Source: Lysobacterales bacterium (GTDB lineage Bacteria; Pseudomonadota; Gammaproteobacteria; Xanthomonadales; S139-57). Taken from it: a stretch of 8,418 nt of DNA. Location: positions 1 to 8,418 of the forward strand of contig JALWTZ010000075.1 in assembly GCA_026993285.1 (NCBI GenBank). The letters run 5' to 3'. The translations under genes were made by a program, and so were the position numbers. Shown here in pieces: positions 1-6,578 of this stretch. The notes beneath the pieces were generated by a model. It was not told the DNA's origin. It saw only the letters and a program-made list of their open reading frames with translations, and did not search any database. Every line of letters starts with the position of its first letter. Within the stretch, counting starts at the first letter, position 1.

Positions 1-161
1 TCTTGCAAAGTAAGCCGTGAAACCATCTGATATCCGACAGCACCCCTAAAAAAAGCAAAATATCCCAAAACTCCCCGGTTCACGCTATACTGCAATATCT
101 CTTGCCTGCCCTGCGCATCAACCGGCCACCTCCGCATACCGTGTTACGCGCCCCAACCCCA
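1..161. other. Upstream non-coding segment, no gene identified
   Basis: No convincing coding region is visible here. The reading frame opened by a TTG at 102 only extends the downstream zinc-ribbon gene, and the added residues are proline-rich and lack a ribosome binding site, so I treat them as leader. The stretch 48-75 is A-rich and precedes a TATACT hexamer at 86-91. On the minus strand an ATG at 26-24 opens a frame that runs out of the window after eight codons, so a divergent gene beginning here can be neither shown nor excluded. Confidence 0.5.
63..97 (+). promoter_or_regulatory. Possible sigma70-type promoter for the zinc-ribbon gene
   Basis: TATACT at 86-91 matches five of six bases of the -10 consensus and lies about 70 bases before the chosen ATG at 162. 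An A-rich tract (48-70) just upstream could act as an UP element. There is no good -35 hexamer at 16-18 bases spacing, so this is a tentative call based on the -10 only. Confidence 0.3.
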
Positions 162-464
162 ATGAAAATGCACAAACTACAACGAATCCAGAAGGAATTT
201 GCCCAACGCCAGGCCCGGATCGCCCGCCTGACCCTTGGCCTGGCAGCGTATACCATGCTGGTCCTCGGCTTGCATTTTCTGCAAATCACCTCCATACAGC
301 TCACCATTGCCTTGTTTATTGGCTCCCTGGCCTACGGGCTGGTCGTCCACCTGCGCATCTGGCGCTGCCCGGCCTGCAATGGCCACCTGGGCAAGTTGTA
401 CATCGGCTTGAAAGCGCCCAAATACTGCCCCCAATGCGGAGTTCGGCTGGTGAATGAATCCTGA
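162..464 (+). CDS. Small two-helix membrane protein with C-terminal zinc ribbon
   Basis: A 100-residue protein of unknown function. Residues 1-22 are basic and polar (MKMHKLQRIQKEF...). Two hydrophobic segments follow at about 23-41 and 44-63, then a short C-terminal zinc ribbon with two CPxC knuckles: C69-P-A-C72 and C89-P-Q-C92, separated by 16 residues. The likely topology is two membrane helices with a metal-binding tail on the same side as the N-terminus. I chose the ATG at 162 because the frame upstream (a GTG at 141, a TTG at 102) codes for proline-rich residues, although no clear Shine-Dalgarno precedes 162; the ATG at 168 is also possible. The gene is monocistronic, 94 bases before the next gene. 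The cysteine knuckles and helices are seen directly. Any role, such as an assembly factor or a nucleic-acid or protein-binding tail, would be a guess. Confidence 0.7.
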   Translation: MKMHKLQRIQKEFAQRQARIARLTLGLAAYTMLVLGLHFLQITSIQLTIALFIGSLAYGLVVHLRIWRCPACNGHLGKLYIGLKAPKYCPQCGVRLVNES

Positions 465-558
465 GCCATCAGGCACATGGTACCGGGAACCCCATCTACT
501 CTTTTGTATGCGAATTAAATATCATATATGCACCAGACACCCCATATAGAGAGTGGCC

Positions 559-855
559 ATGTGCTTGGAATACGAATGGTTCATGACAGCAGAATCACGC
601 AAAAAACGGCGGGATAAAGAAGGTGTGACCGTCGAAGAGATCACCGAGTGCCTGGGTACCTTTCATTCCACTGTCTATCCCATTGCTACAGAAATGGCAC
701 AATGGCTATACGACAACTGGACCCTGGCCCAGATCTACCAGCTATCCAAACGGATGCGCAGAATCCTGTTTGAAATTATCGAACAATCTCCAGAATGTCC
801 TGAGAACGCCAAACCGCCAGAATATCGAGACGTTCACTCCATCATGGATTCATAG
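559..855 (+). CDS. Hypothetical protein, 98 residues, unrecognised
   Basis: I do not recognise this protein. From ATG 559 it is 98 residues. A charged N-terminal stretch (residues 13-21, SRKKRRDKE) is followed by a mostly helical-looking body with several aromatics (around residues 36-60) and a proline-rich, polar C-terminus. There are no hydrophobic membrane spans, no signal peptide and only three scattered Cys. The start at 559 is preferred over the in-frame GTG at 553 because GAGAGTGG (549-556) is placed as a weak ribosome binding site; an ATG at 583 is also possible. The 94-base gap upstream is AT-rich and contains TTGTAT (504-509) and TATATG (525-530) with 15-base spacing, a poor promoter candidate. 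Base composition is close to 50% GC by eye, well below the downstream operon, so it may be a lineage-specific or acquired gene. That the frame is real is likely but not certain. Confidence 0.5.
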   Translation: MCLEYEWFMTAESRKKRRDKEGVTVEEITECLGTFHSTVYPIATEMAQWLYDNWTLAQIYQLSKRMRRILFEIIEQSPECPENAKPPEYRDVHSIMDS

Positions 856-1136
856 CCATCCACTCCCGCAAGGAATATGAGTAGGGTTTTGGCTGGCAGC
901 AGACACCATCCCTGATGAAACAGCACGGGATTGACAAGCTTCCACCAATCGACCAGTAAGGCCTTGCGGCTTGCAACCACCGTCCCTGTTCAGCAAAAAC
1001 GGATGTCACTCTGGCTTCCATAGCAGAATGAGACAGAGGGAAGCTTGCAACCGGATGAGCAACTGGTGGGTTTTGTCAGGCAGCACAACGAAACCATCAT
1101 GCACGGGCCAGCGCCAATCTTACGGCTCCCTGCTGC
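856..1136. other. Non-coding gap with short repeats, no gene seen
   Basis: About 280 bases without a convincing gene on either strand. An in-frame TTG at 1045 would extend the next gene upstream, but the added residues look non-coding and no ribosome binding site is present. Visible structure: CAAGCTTCC (935-943) is repeated as its exact reverse complement GGAAGCTTG (1039-1047), and GCTTGCAACC occurs twice as a direct repeat (969-978 and 1043-1052). ATCCC (908-912) and GGGAT (927-931) form a short weak stem. A perfect TTGACA lies at 931-936 but has no acceptable -10 partner at 16-19 bases. No tRNA, riboswitch or terminator could be recognised. Confidence 0.45.
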
Positions 1137-1142
1137 TAAAAT
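1134..1142 (+). promoter_or_regulatory. Extended -10 promoter for the six-gene operon
   Basis: TGCTAAAAT at 1134-1142 fits an extended -10 element (TGn followed by TAAAAT, five of six matches to TATAAT). The -35 region near 1113-1119 is poor, which extended -10 promoters tolerate. Initiation seven to eight bases downstream would fall at 1149-1150, directly on the A of the ATG chosen for the first gene, giving a leaderless or nearly leaderless mRNA. The motif is seen; promoter activity is inferred. Confidence 0.4.
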
Positions 1143-1149
1143 GCCCCTC

Positions 1150-1419
1150 ATGAATATCGAACTCACCCATGAATGCCGTTGCCCGGATGACAAGATCCAG
1201 CCGCGCCTGCGGCAGTTGGCTGAAATCATTCAGGCCCGCTGGCCGGTCCAGCTACAGGCCAGCGATGATGGCTGGCTGTTGCGTGGTCAGGGGCTGGAAG
1301 GCCGTATTGTCCATCAGGGCCGGGAGGTGCGGGTCCGGCTCAAACTGGGGCTGTTGTTGCGGCCCATGGCCGGGCGCATCGAGCAGGGCATTCGTGAAAC
1401 CCTGGAGGAGAAACTCTGA
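1150..1419 (+). CDS. Polyhydroxyalkanoic acid system-like small protein (PHA_gran_rgn type)
   Basis: An 89-residue protein resembling the PHA_gran_rgn family of small proteins found near polyhydroxyalkanoate granule genes. Family-like features are a short N-terminal strand ending around H8 (MNIELTHE), a helix with basic and acidic residues (about 13-30), a central strand-turn-strand with G46-x-G48-x-x-G51-R, and a C-terminal segment LKLGLLLRPMAGRIEQGI (65-82) like the usual LGFLL...RIE...L ending. It is cytoplasmic, with no signal peptide or membrane helix. ATG 1150 is preferred; ATG 1141 and TTG 1045 are in frame, but the bases between look like a promoter. No Shine-Dalgarno precedes 1150, which fits leaderless initiation. 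The stop overlaps the next start by one base (TGATG). No PHA synthase or phasin is in the window, so a direct role in PHA metabolism is unproven. Confidence 0.6.
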   Translation: MNIELTHECRCPDDKIQPRLRQLAEIIQARWPVQLQASDDGWLLRGQGLEGRIVHQGREVRVRLKLGLLLRPMAGRIEQGIRETLEEKL

Positions 1420-2210
1420 TGCGGGCCACGCTGAACATCGCCCTGGAGGCCGCCCGCAAGGCGGTGGCCTGCCTGCGGCAACATGCCCGCCAGCGTTCCA
1501 CGCTGGTGGTGGAACACAAGGGGCTGAACGAGTTTGTCTCCCAGGCCGATCACGAGGCCGAGCAGATTATCATCGAACACCTGCAGCACCATTGCCCAGA
1601 GCATGCCATCCTGGCGGAGGAATCCGGCCACCACGCCGGCAGCGAGGGGCTGTGGATCATCGACCCGCTGGACGGCACCACCAATTTTCTCCACGGCGTG
1701 CCCCAGTATGCCGTCTCCATTGCCCTGGAAATCGACGGCCAGGCACAACTGGCGGTGGTGGCGGATGTGGAGCGGCAGGAGTACTTCACCGCCCTGCGCG
1801 GCCAGGGCGCCTGGCTGGATGGCCAGCCCATGCGGGTTTCGGCCCAGCCCACGCTGGAAGGTGCCCTGCTGGCCACCGGCACCCCCTACCGGGATGCTTC
1901 CATCATCGACCCCTACGCCGAGTGGATGACCGCCCTGATCCGCGCCAACACCGCTGGCATCCGCAGGCCGGGGGCGGCGGCGCTGGATCTGGCCTGGCTG
2001 GCCTGCGGCCGCTTCGACGCCTTTTTCGAATACGGCCTGGCCCGCTGGGATGTGGCCGCCGGCGCCCTGCTCATCGAGGAGGCCGGCGGGCGCATCAGCG
2101 GCCTGGACGGGCAAGCCGCCCGCTTCCCACCCGGCGATATCATTGCCAGCAACGGCGCACTGCATCCGGCCATGCTGGCCGTGGCCCAACCCTTTCAGCG
2201 GCAGCCATGA
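1419..2210 (+). CDS. Inositol monophosphatase family protein (SuhB-like)
   Basis: A 263-residue Mg-dependent phosphatase of the inositol monophosphatase superfamily, hydrolysing a sugar or polyol phosphate in the cytoplasm. Metal and catalytic motifs are complete: E67-E68 in the AEES segment, motif A IDPLDGTTNF (81-90; D82, D85, G86, T87) and motif B W210-D211-V-A-A-G. The segment R-P-G-A-A-A-L-D-L-A-W (183-193) and the C-terminal layout match SuhB and length is normal for the family. GGAGGAG (1404-1410) lies eight bases before ATG 1419, and the start overlaps the previous stop. In enterobacteria SuhB also works in rRNA antitermination with Nus factors. Whether this copy is the true SuhB orthologue or an operon-specific paralogue is unclear, so no symbol is given. 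Next to murU, a role on an amino-sugar phosphate is possible but inferred. Confidence 0.9.
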   Translation: MRATLNIALEAARKAVACLRQHARQRSTLVVEHKGLNEFVSQADHEAEQIIIEHLQHHCPEHAILAEESGHHAGSEGLWIIDPLDGTTNFLHGVPQYAVSIALEIDGQAQLAVVADVERQEYFTALRGQGAWLDGQPMRVSAQPTLEGALLATGTPYRDASIIDPYAEWMTALIRANTAGIRRPGAAALDLAWLACGRFDAFFEYGLARWDVAAGALLIEEAGGRISGLDGQAARFPPGDIIASNGALHPAMLAVAQPFQRQP

Positions 2211-4549
2211 AAGCCCTGTGGCTGCTGTTCATCCTAGCGAGCGGAATTGCCATGTCGACTGAAACCACCCTGCAGCAACAACTCCAGGCCGCGCTGGCCG
2301 CCAAGGGGCCGGACTACCGCCCGCGCACCCAGCTGCTGAATGCCGACGGCAGCCCCAAATACACCAACCGGCTGATCCTGGAATCTTCCCCCTATCTGCT
2401 GCAGCACGCCCACAACCCGGTGAACTGGCGTGCCTGGAACGCAGAAACCTTCGCCGAAGCCCGCCGGCTGAACCGGCCCATTTTTCTCTCCATCGGCTAT
2501 TCCACCTGCCACTGGTGCCATGTGATGGAGGAGGAAAGCTTCGACAACGAAGCCGTGGCCGAGGTGCTCAACCGGCATTACATCGCCATCAAGGTGGACC
2601 GGGAACAACTGCCGGATGTGGACAGCATCTACATGCAGGCGGTGATGGCCATGCAGGGGCACGGCGGCTGGCCGCTGAATGTGTTTCTCACCCCGGAAGG
2701 CGAACCCTTCTACGGCGGCACCTATTTTCCCCGCCAGCCCTTCATCCAACTGCTGCAACAGATTGCCGACCTGTGGCAGAACCGCCGCGACGAGCTGCTG
2801 CAACAGGCCAGGGGCATACGCGAACACCTGCAACAGCGCAACCGCACCCAGAAACAGAACGCCCGCCTGGATGCCAGCGTGGTGCAGCGGGCGGTGCGCC
2901 AGGCCAACAGCGCCTGGGATGATCTGGACGGCGGCTTCGGCCAGGCTCCCAAGTTTCCCCATGAAGTGCTGTTGCAGTTTTTGCTCAATACTGCCTGGCT
3001 GGAAGAAAACGACGACGACCGGCGCGCGCTGGAACCGGCCCTGCACAGCATTCGCCACATGGCCGCTGGCGGCATTTTCGACCAGATCGGCGGCGGCTGG
3101 CACCGTTACGCCACCGACAGCGCCTGGCTGATCCCTCATTTCGAGAAAATGCTCTACAACCAGGCGCAGATGGCCCTGGCCCTGGCCGATGCCATCGCCC
3201 TGGAACCCAACCCCTGGCTGGTGGACGTGCTGGAACGCACCCTGAACTACACCCTGCGGGAAATGCGCCGCGACGACGGCCTGTTCTATTCCGCCAGCGA
3301 TGCCGACAGCGAGGGCGAGGAAGGCAAGTTCTTCGTCTGGCACTACCAGGAGCTGCAAACTGCGCTGGGTGATGCCTTCGGTCAGGCGCAGTCCATCTAC
3401 GACATCCGCAAAACTGGCAACTGGGAGGGCGTAATCATTCCCGCCCTGCTCGCGCCGGCGGATGAACTGGCTGAAAAACAGCAACGTCCCCTGCCCGCCC
3501 TGCTGGCCGAAAAGCGGGCCATCGACCAGCGCCTCTACCCGCTGCGGAAAAAGCGTATTCCACCCGCCACCGACCACAAGATGATCACCGCCTGGAACGC
3601 CATGCTGCTGCAGGCCTTCGCCCGCGCCGGTGCCCGTCTCGGGCGGTCGGACTGGCTGGATGTGGCCGAGCAGGGCCTGGACCGGCTCTGGGCGCTGCAA
3701 TACCGGCAGGAAACCGGCCTGCGGCGCATCCACCTGCAGGGTGAGGCGGCCATTCCGGCCATCCTGGACGACCACGCCCAGTTCATCCAGGCCATGCTGG
3801 AACTGCAGCACTACCGCCCCGACAACCGCTGGCTGCAGCGCAGCCGCACCCTGGCCGAAGCCCTGCAGGCCTTTGCCGACCCCATCGGCGGCTTTTTCAT
3901 GGATCGGCCGCAAGACGACGGCACCCCGGCCATCAGCCGGGTCAAGGAAGGGGCGGATGGCGCTCTGCCCTCGGGCAATGCCGCCGCCGTGCTGGCCCTG
4001 GCCGATCTCTACCAGGCCACGGGTGATACCCGCTGGAAAGCGCAGGCCGAGGCCACCCTGGCCGCCTTCAGCGAGGAAATCCGCCCGCAACCCATGCTGT
4101 TTCCCGGCCTGCTGCTGGGCCGCCAGCGCCTGAAAGGCTGGGATGGCCGCCCGGTGGTGCTGGCCGCCGGCGGCAAGCTGCGCGTCAGCATTGCGCGCAA
4201 AAGCGCTTCCAGCGGTGAACTGCGCCTGCAACTGCCCGCCGGCTGGCATGTGAACGCGCCGCAACCCGGCGTGGAGGGGCTGGTGGGCCTGTCGCTGCGG
4301 GCACTGGACGGCACCCGCCTGAACCTCCAGTGGCCGGCGGCTCAAAGCCAGCCCACCGGGTTCAGCGAGCAGGCCCTGCAACTTTTCAGCGGCGAGATTG
4401 TACTACCCTTCCACTGGACCGAAACCCGGACCTGGCTGGCACTGGAGCTGCAATTCCAGGCCTGCGACCTGAAACAATGCCTGCCGCCGGAACAGCTGCG
4501 CCTGCTGCTGCCGGCCTGGCGGGGTGAAATCACAACGGGAGCACCCTGA
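2207..4549 (+). CDS. Exported DUF255 (YyaL/SPATA20-type) thioredoxin-domain protein with DsbD-alpha-like C-terminus
   Basis: A 780-residue protein. Residues 1-15 (MKALWLLFILASGIA) look like a short signal peptide, suggesting a periplasmic location. The N-terminal thioredoxin-like domain carries the family signature LESSPYLLQHAHNPVNW (58-74), the redox motif C101-H-W-C104 and GGWPLNVFLTP (154-164). A large alpha/alpha-barrel-like region follows, with FGQAPKFPH (245-253), GGIFDQIGGGWHRY (289-302), PHFEKMLY (311-318), a SASDADSEGEEGKFF segment and DHKMITAWNAM. Residues from about 645 on resemble the N-terminal (alpha) domain of DsbD, ending in C753-x4-C758-LPP. These four are the only cysteines in the protein. 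YyaL and SPATA20 relatives are about 690-790 residues, usually without a signal peptide; their activity is not firmly known. The start overlaps the upstream stop (ATGA); ATG 2252 is an alternative but would lose the signal peptide. The longer open frame back to 1169 is a high-GC artefact. Confidence 0.87.
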   Translation: MKALWLLFILASGIAMSTETTLQQQLQAALAAKGPDYRPRTQLLNADGSPKYTNRLILESSPYLLQHAHNPVNWRAWNAETFAEARRLNRPIFLSIGYSTCHWCHVMEEESFDNEAVAEVLNRHYIAIKVDREQLPDVDSIYMQAVMAMQGHGGWPLNVFLTPEGEPFYGGTYFPRQPFIQLLQQIADLWQNRRDELLQQARGIREHLQQRNRTQKQNARLDASVVQRAVRQANSAWDDLDGGFGQAPKFPHEVLLQFLLNTAWLEENDDDRRALEPALHSIRHMAAGGIFDQIGGGWHRYATDSAWLIPHFEKMLYNQAQMALALADAIALEPNPWLVDVLERTLNYTLREMRRDDGLFYSASDADSEGEEGKFFVWHYQELQTALGDAFGQAQSIYDIRKTGNWEGVIIPALLAPADELAEKQQRPLPALLAEKRAIDQRLYPLRKKRIPPATDHKMITAWNAMLLQAFARAGARLGRSDWLDVAEQGLDRLWALQYRQETGLRRIHLQGEAAIPAILDDHAQFIQAMLELQHYRPDNRWLQRSRTLAEALQAFADPIGGFFMDRPQDDGTPAISRVKEGADGALPSGNAAAVLALADLYQATGDTRWKAQAEATLAAFSEEIRPQPMLFPGLLLGRQRLKGWDGRPVVLAAGGKLRVSIARKSASSGELRLQLPAGWHVNAPQPGVEGLVGLSLRALDGTRLNLQWPAAQSQPTGFSEQALQLFSGEIVLPFHWTETRTWLALELQFQACDLKQCLPPEQLRLLLPAWRGEITTGAP

Positions 4550-5904
4550 TGCTGCGTGACTGGCTGTTGCCGACGCGTATTCCGCCGCTGGCGAGGGCAC
4601 AAATGCCACGGGAACTGCTGACCTGGTCCCTGCTGGCAGTCACCCTGGGCGTGGTGGAAGGCGGCGTGCTGGGGGTGATCGTGAAAAAGGCCTTCGCCGG
4701 CACGGTGGACGAGTTCTGGCTGCACCAGGCCGTGGCGCTGGTCTCCGGCGCGCCGGCCTTTGCCAATCTTTCCAGCCTGTGGTGGTCGGGCAAGAGCCAC
4801 GGCAAGGGCAAGACGGCCTTTCTCAACCGCCTGCAATGGTTTACCGTGGCCATGGTGCTGCTCACCGCCGCCGCGCCGGTAAACGCACCCGGCCTGTTCT
4901 GGTTTGTCGGCAGCGCCATTCTGGCCCGTGTGGGTTGGGCCGGGGTCATCACCCTGCGGGCCACGGTCTGGCGGGCCAACTTCCCCCGTGAAGTACGCGC
5001 CACCCTGGCCGGGCGGCTGGCGGCGGCCTCCGCCGTGCTCATGGCCGGCAGCGGCATGCTCACCGGCTGGCTGATGAACCGCGACCCGCTGGCCTACCAC
5101 TGGGTGTTTCCACTGGCGGCGCTGGCCGGTGCCCTGGGGGCGCTGGTCTACCGCAAGGTGGGCATGCGTGGCCAGCGGGCACTGGTCAAGCGGGAACAGG
5201 CGCTGGTGGATGCCACCGGCGTGGGCCTGGCGCAAGCCTGGCAGATCCTGCGGCGGGACCGGCCCTTCCGCAATTACATGCTCACCATGTTCGTCTTCGG
5301 CTCCGGCAACCTGATGGTCACCGCGCCGCTGATTCTCATCCTCAACGAACAGGGCCTGAGCAGTTTCGCCCAGATGATGATCACCTCCTCCCTGCCACTG
5401 GCGGTCATCCCCCTGTTCGTGCCCATCTGGGCCAAACGACTGGATGCCAGCCACATCATCCCCTTCCGTGCCTTTCACAGCTGGTTTTTCGTCGTCACCC
5501 ATTGCTGCTTTGCCCTGGCGGCCTGGCAGCACTGGCCGGCCCTGTACTGGCTGGCCGCCGTGGGCCTGGGCATATCCTACGCCGGCGGCCTGCTGGGCTG
5601 GAACCTGGGCCACCACGATTTCGCTCCGCCGGAACTGGCCGCCCAGTACATGGGCATTCATGTCACCCTTACCGGCCTGCGCGGGCTGATCATGCCGGTG
5701 ATCGGCGTGAGCCTGTATGAATGGCTGAAAGCCCATCACCCCGGCAGCCAGGATGCCACCCTCTGGCTGCCCTGGACCCTCTGCCTCAGCGGCGCCATTT
5801 TGTTCATGCTGTTGAAAAGGCAGTATCTCTCCGCCCAGGTGGCCAGCCCGCGGCCCAACAGCGCCACCGCGCAGATCCGCAACGACCCGGGGAGCGGCAG
5901 CTGA
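4549..5904 (+). CDS. MFS-type membrane transporter
   Basis: A 451-residue polytopic inner-membrane protein resembling the major facilitator superfamily. Hydrophobic segments are visible at roughly 24-46, 61-79, 97-110, 115-138, 156-176, 184-201, 243-266, 274-296, 307-326, 329-351, 374-390 and 404-422, about twelve in all. A polar loop (201-240) in the middle separates two halves. A short basic loop with G81-K-S-H-G-K-G-K (81-88) sits where MFS proteins carry the loop 2-3 motif. The C-terminal 25 residues are polar. A striking internal segment is WNLGHHDFAPPELAAQYMG (351-369). The start overlaps the previous stop by one base, with GGGAG at 4537-4541 as ribosome binding site. The substrate is not evident. 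It does not look like AmpG by eye. Its place directly before murU suggests a sugar or muropeptide-related cargo, which is only an inference from context. Confidence 0.8.
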   Translation: MLRDWLLPTRIPPLARAQMPRELLTWSLLAVTLGVVEGGVLGVIVKKAFAGTVDEFWLHQAVALVSGAPAFANLSSLWWSGKSHGKGKTAFLNRLQWFTVAMVLLTAAAPVNAPGLFWFVGSAILARVGWAGVITLRATVWRANFPREVRATLAGRLAAASAVLMAGSGMLTGWLMNRDPLAYHWVFPLAALAGALGALVYRKVGMRGQRALVKREQALVDATGVGLAQAWQILRRDRPFRNYMLTMFVFGSGNLMVTAPLILILNEQGLSSFAQMMITSSLPLAVIPLFVPIWAKRLDASHIIPFRAFHSWFFVVTHCCFALAAWQHWPALYWLAAVGLGISYAGGLLGWNLGHHDFAPPELAAQYMGIHVTLTGLRGLIMPVIGVSLYEWLKAHHPGSQDATLWLPWTLCLSGAILFMLLKRQYLSAQVASPRPNSATAQIRNDPGSGS

Positions 5905-6578
5905 TGAAAGCCATGATTCTCGCCGCCGGCCGGGGCCAGCGCCTGATGCCGCTGACCGCCCACACACCCAAGCCACTGGTGCCTTTTGCCGGCCGGCCCA
6001 TGATCGAATGGCACCTGGAAAAGCTGGCCCGTGCCGGTTTCACCGAAGTGGTCATCAACCTGAGCTGGCTGGGAGAGCAGATCCGCCAGCACCTGGGTGA
6101 TGGCACCCGTTTTGGCCTGCGCCTGCACTACAGCGAGGAGGCACAGGCACTGGAAACCGCCGGCGGCATCCGCCATGCCCTGCCACTGCTGGGTTCGCAT
6201 TTTGCCGTCATCAACACCGATATCTGGACCGATTTCGACTACGCCCGCCTGCGTCGGCCGGTGGCGCAACCCCATCTGGTGCTGGTCAACAACCCGCCGG
6301 ACCACGCGGGTGATTTCGCCCTGAGCGGCAACCGCCCCCACACCGATGGTCAGCCCCGCTACACCTTCAGCGGCCTGGCCTGCTACCCGGCCCGTTTTTT
6401 CCAGAACCTGCCCGATGGCCGGCCACAGCCGCTGGCCCCGATGCTGAGGGCCGCCATGGCCAACGGGGACATCACGGCGGAGCGGTACACCGGCCCGTGG
6501 TTCGACCTCGGCACGGCCGAACGCATCGCCCGTGCCGAAACCTGTCTTCGCCAGCAACAGGAGAGCCGTCATGACTGA
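5904..6578 (+). CDS. murU: N-acetylmuramate alpha-1-phosphate uridylyltransferase MurU
   Basis: A 224-residue nucleotidyltransferase, the usual length for MurU, which makes UDP-MurNAc from MurNAc-alpha-1-phosphate and UTP and so bypasses de novo synthesis during cell-wall recycling. The N-terminal nucleotide-binding signature is LAAGRGQRLMPLT (6-18), with K23-P-L-V-P after it. The pair N104-T-D106 followed by IWTDFDYARL (107-116) corresponds to the MurU-type NGDxWTDYDFARL segment, here with Thr for the common Gly. LETAGGI (83-89) and the C-terminal WFDLGTAERI (199-208) are also typical. GGGGAG (5889-5894) is nine bases before ATG 5904, which overlaps the previous stop. In Pseudomonas murU is paired with amgK, the kinase that makes its substrate; no amgK is present here, and an MFS gene takes that place. 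Related sugar-1-phosphate nucleotidyltransferases such as HddC-type enzymes are the main alternative. Confidence 0.87.
   Translation: MKAMILAAGRGQRLMPLTAHTPKPLVPFAGRPMIEWHLEKLARAGFTEVVINLSWLGEQIRQHLGDGTRFGLRLHYSEEAQALETAGGIRHALPLLGSHFAVINTDIWTDFDYARLRRPVAQPHLVLVNNPPDHAGDFALSGNRPHTDGQPRYTFSGLACYPARFFQNLPDGRPQPLAPMLRAAMANGDITAERYTGPWFDLGTAERIARAETCLRQQQESRHD

Noticed and set aside
1..26. Start of a divergent minus-strand gene at ATG 26-24
   Set aside because: Only eight codons lie in the window, with a weak GGA as ribosome binding site and no clear promoter. This is not enough to support a gene.
476..505. Possible terminator after the zinc-ribbon gene (ATGG...CCAT followed by CTCTTTT)
   Set aside because: The stem would be only four pairs with a long loop, and the T-tract is interrupted and offset from the stem.
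931..959. Perfect TTGACA at 931-936 as a promoter
   Set aside because: No acceptable -10 hexamer lies 16-19 bases downstream; the best candidates match only two bases.
1314..2189. A 291-codon minus-strand open frame opposite the SuhB-like gene
   Set aside because: No motif and a Gly/Gln-rich shadow composition, while the plus strand has complete phosphatase motifs.
1169..2206. Upstream in-frame extension of the DUF255 gene to 1169
   Set aside because: It overlaps two well-supported genes in another frame and translates to Arg/Pro/Gly-rich noise. The signal-peptide-like start at 2207 explains the real N-terminus.
2234..4381. A 715-codon open frame on the minus strand opposite the DUF255 gene
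   Set aside because: It mirrors a high-GC gene with strong third-position bias, shows no recognisable motif and is full of low-complexity Gly/Gln/Val runs. The plus strand carries clear family signatures throughout.
4342..5976. A 544-codon open frame on the minus strand opposite the MFS gene
   Set aside because: Rich in Gly/Gln/His without motifs, and antisense to a convincing membrane protein. It is explained by codon bias.
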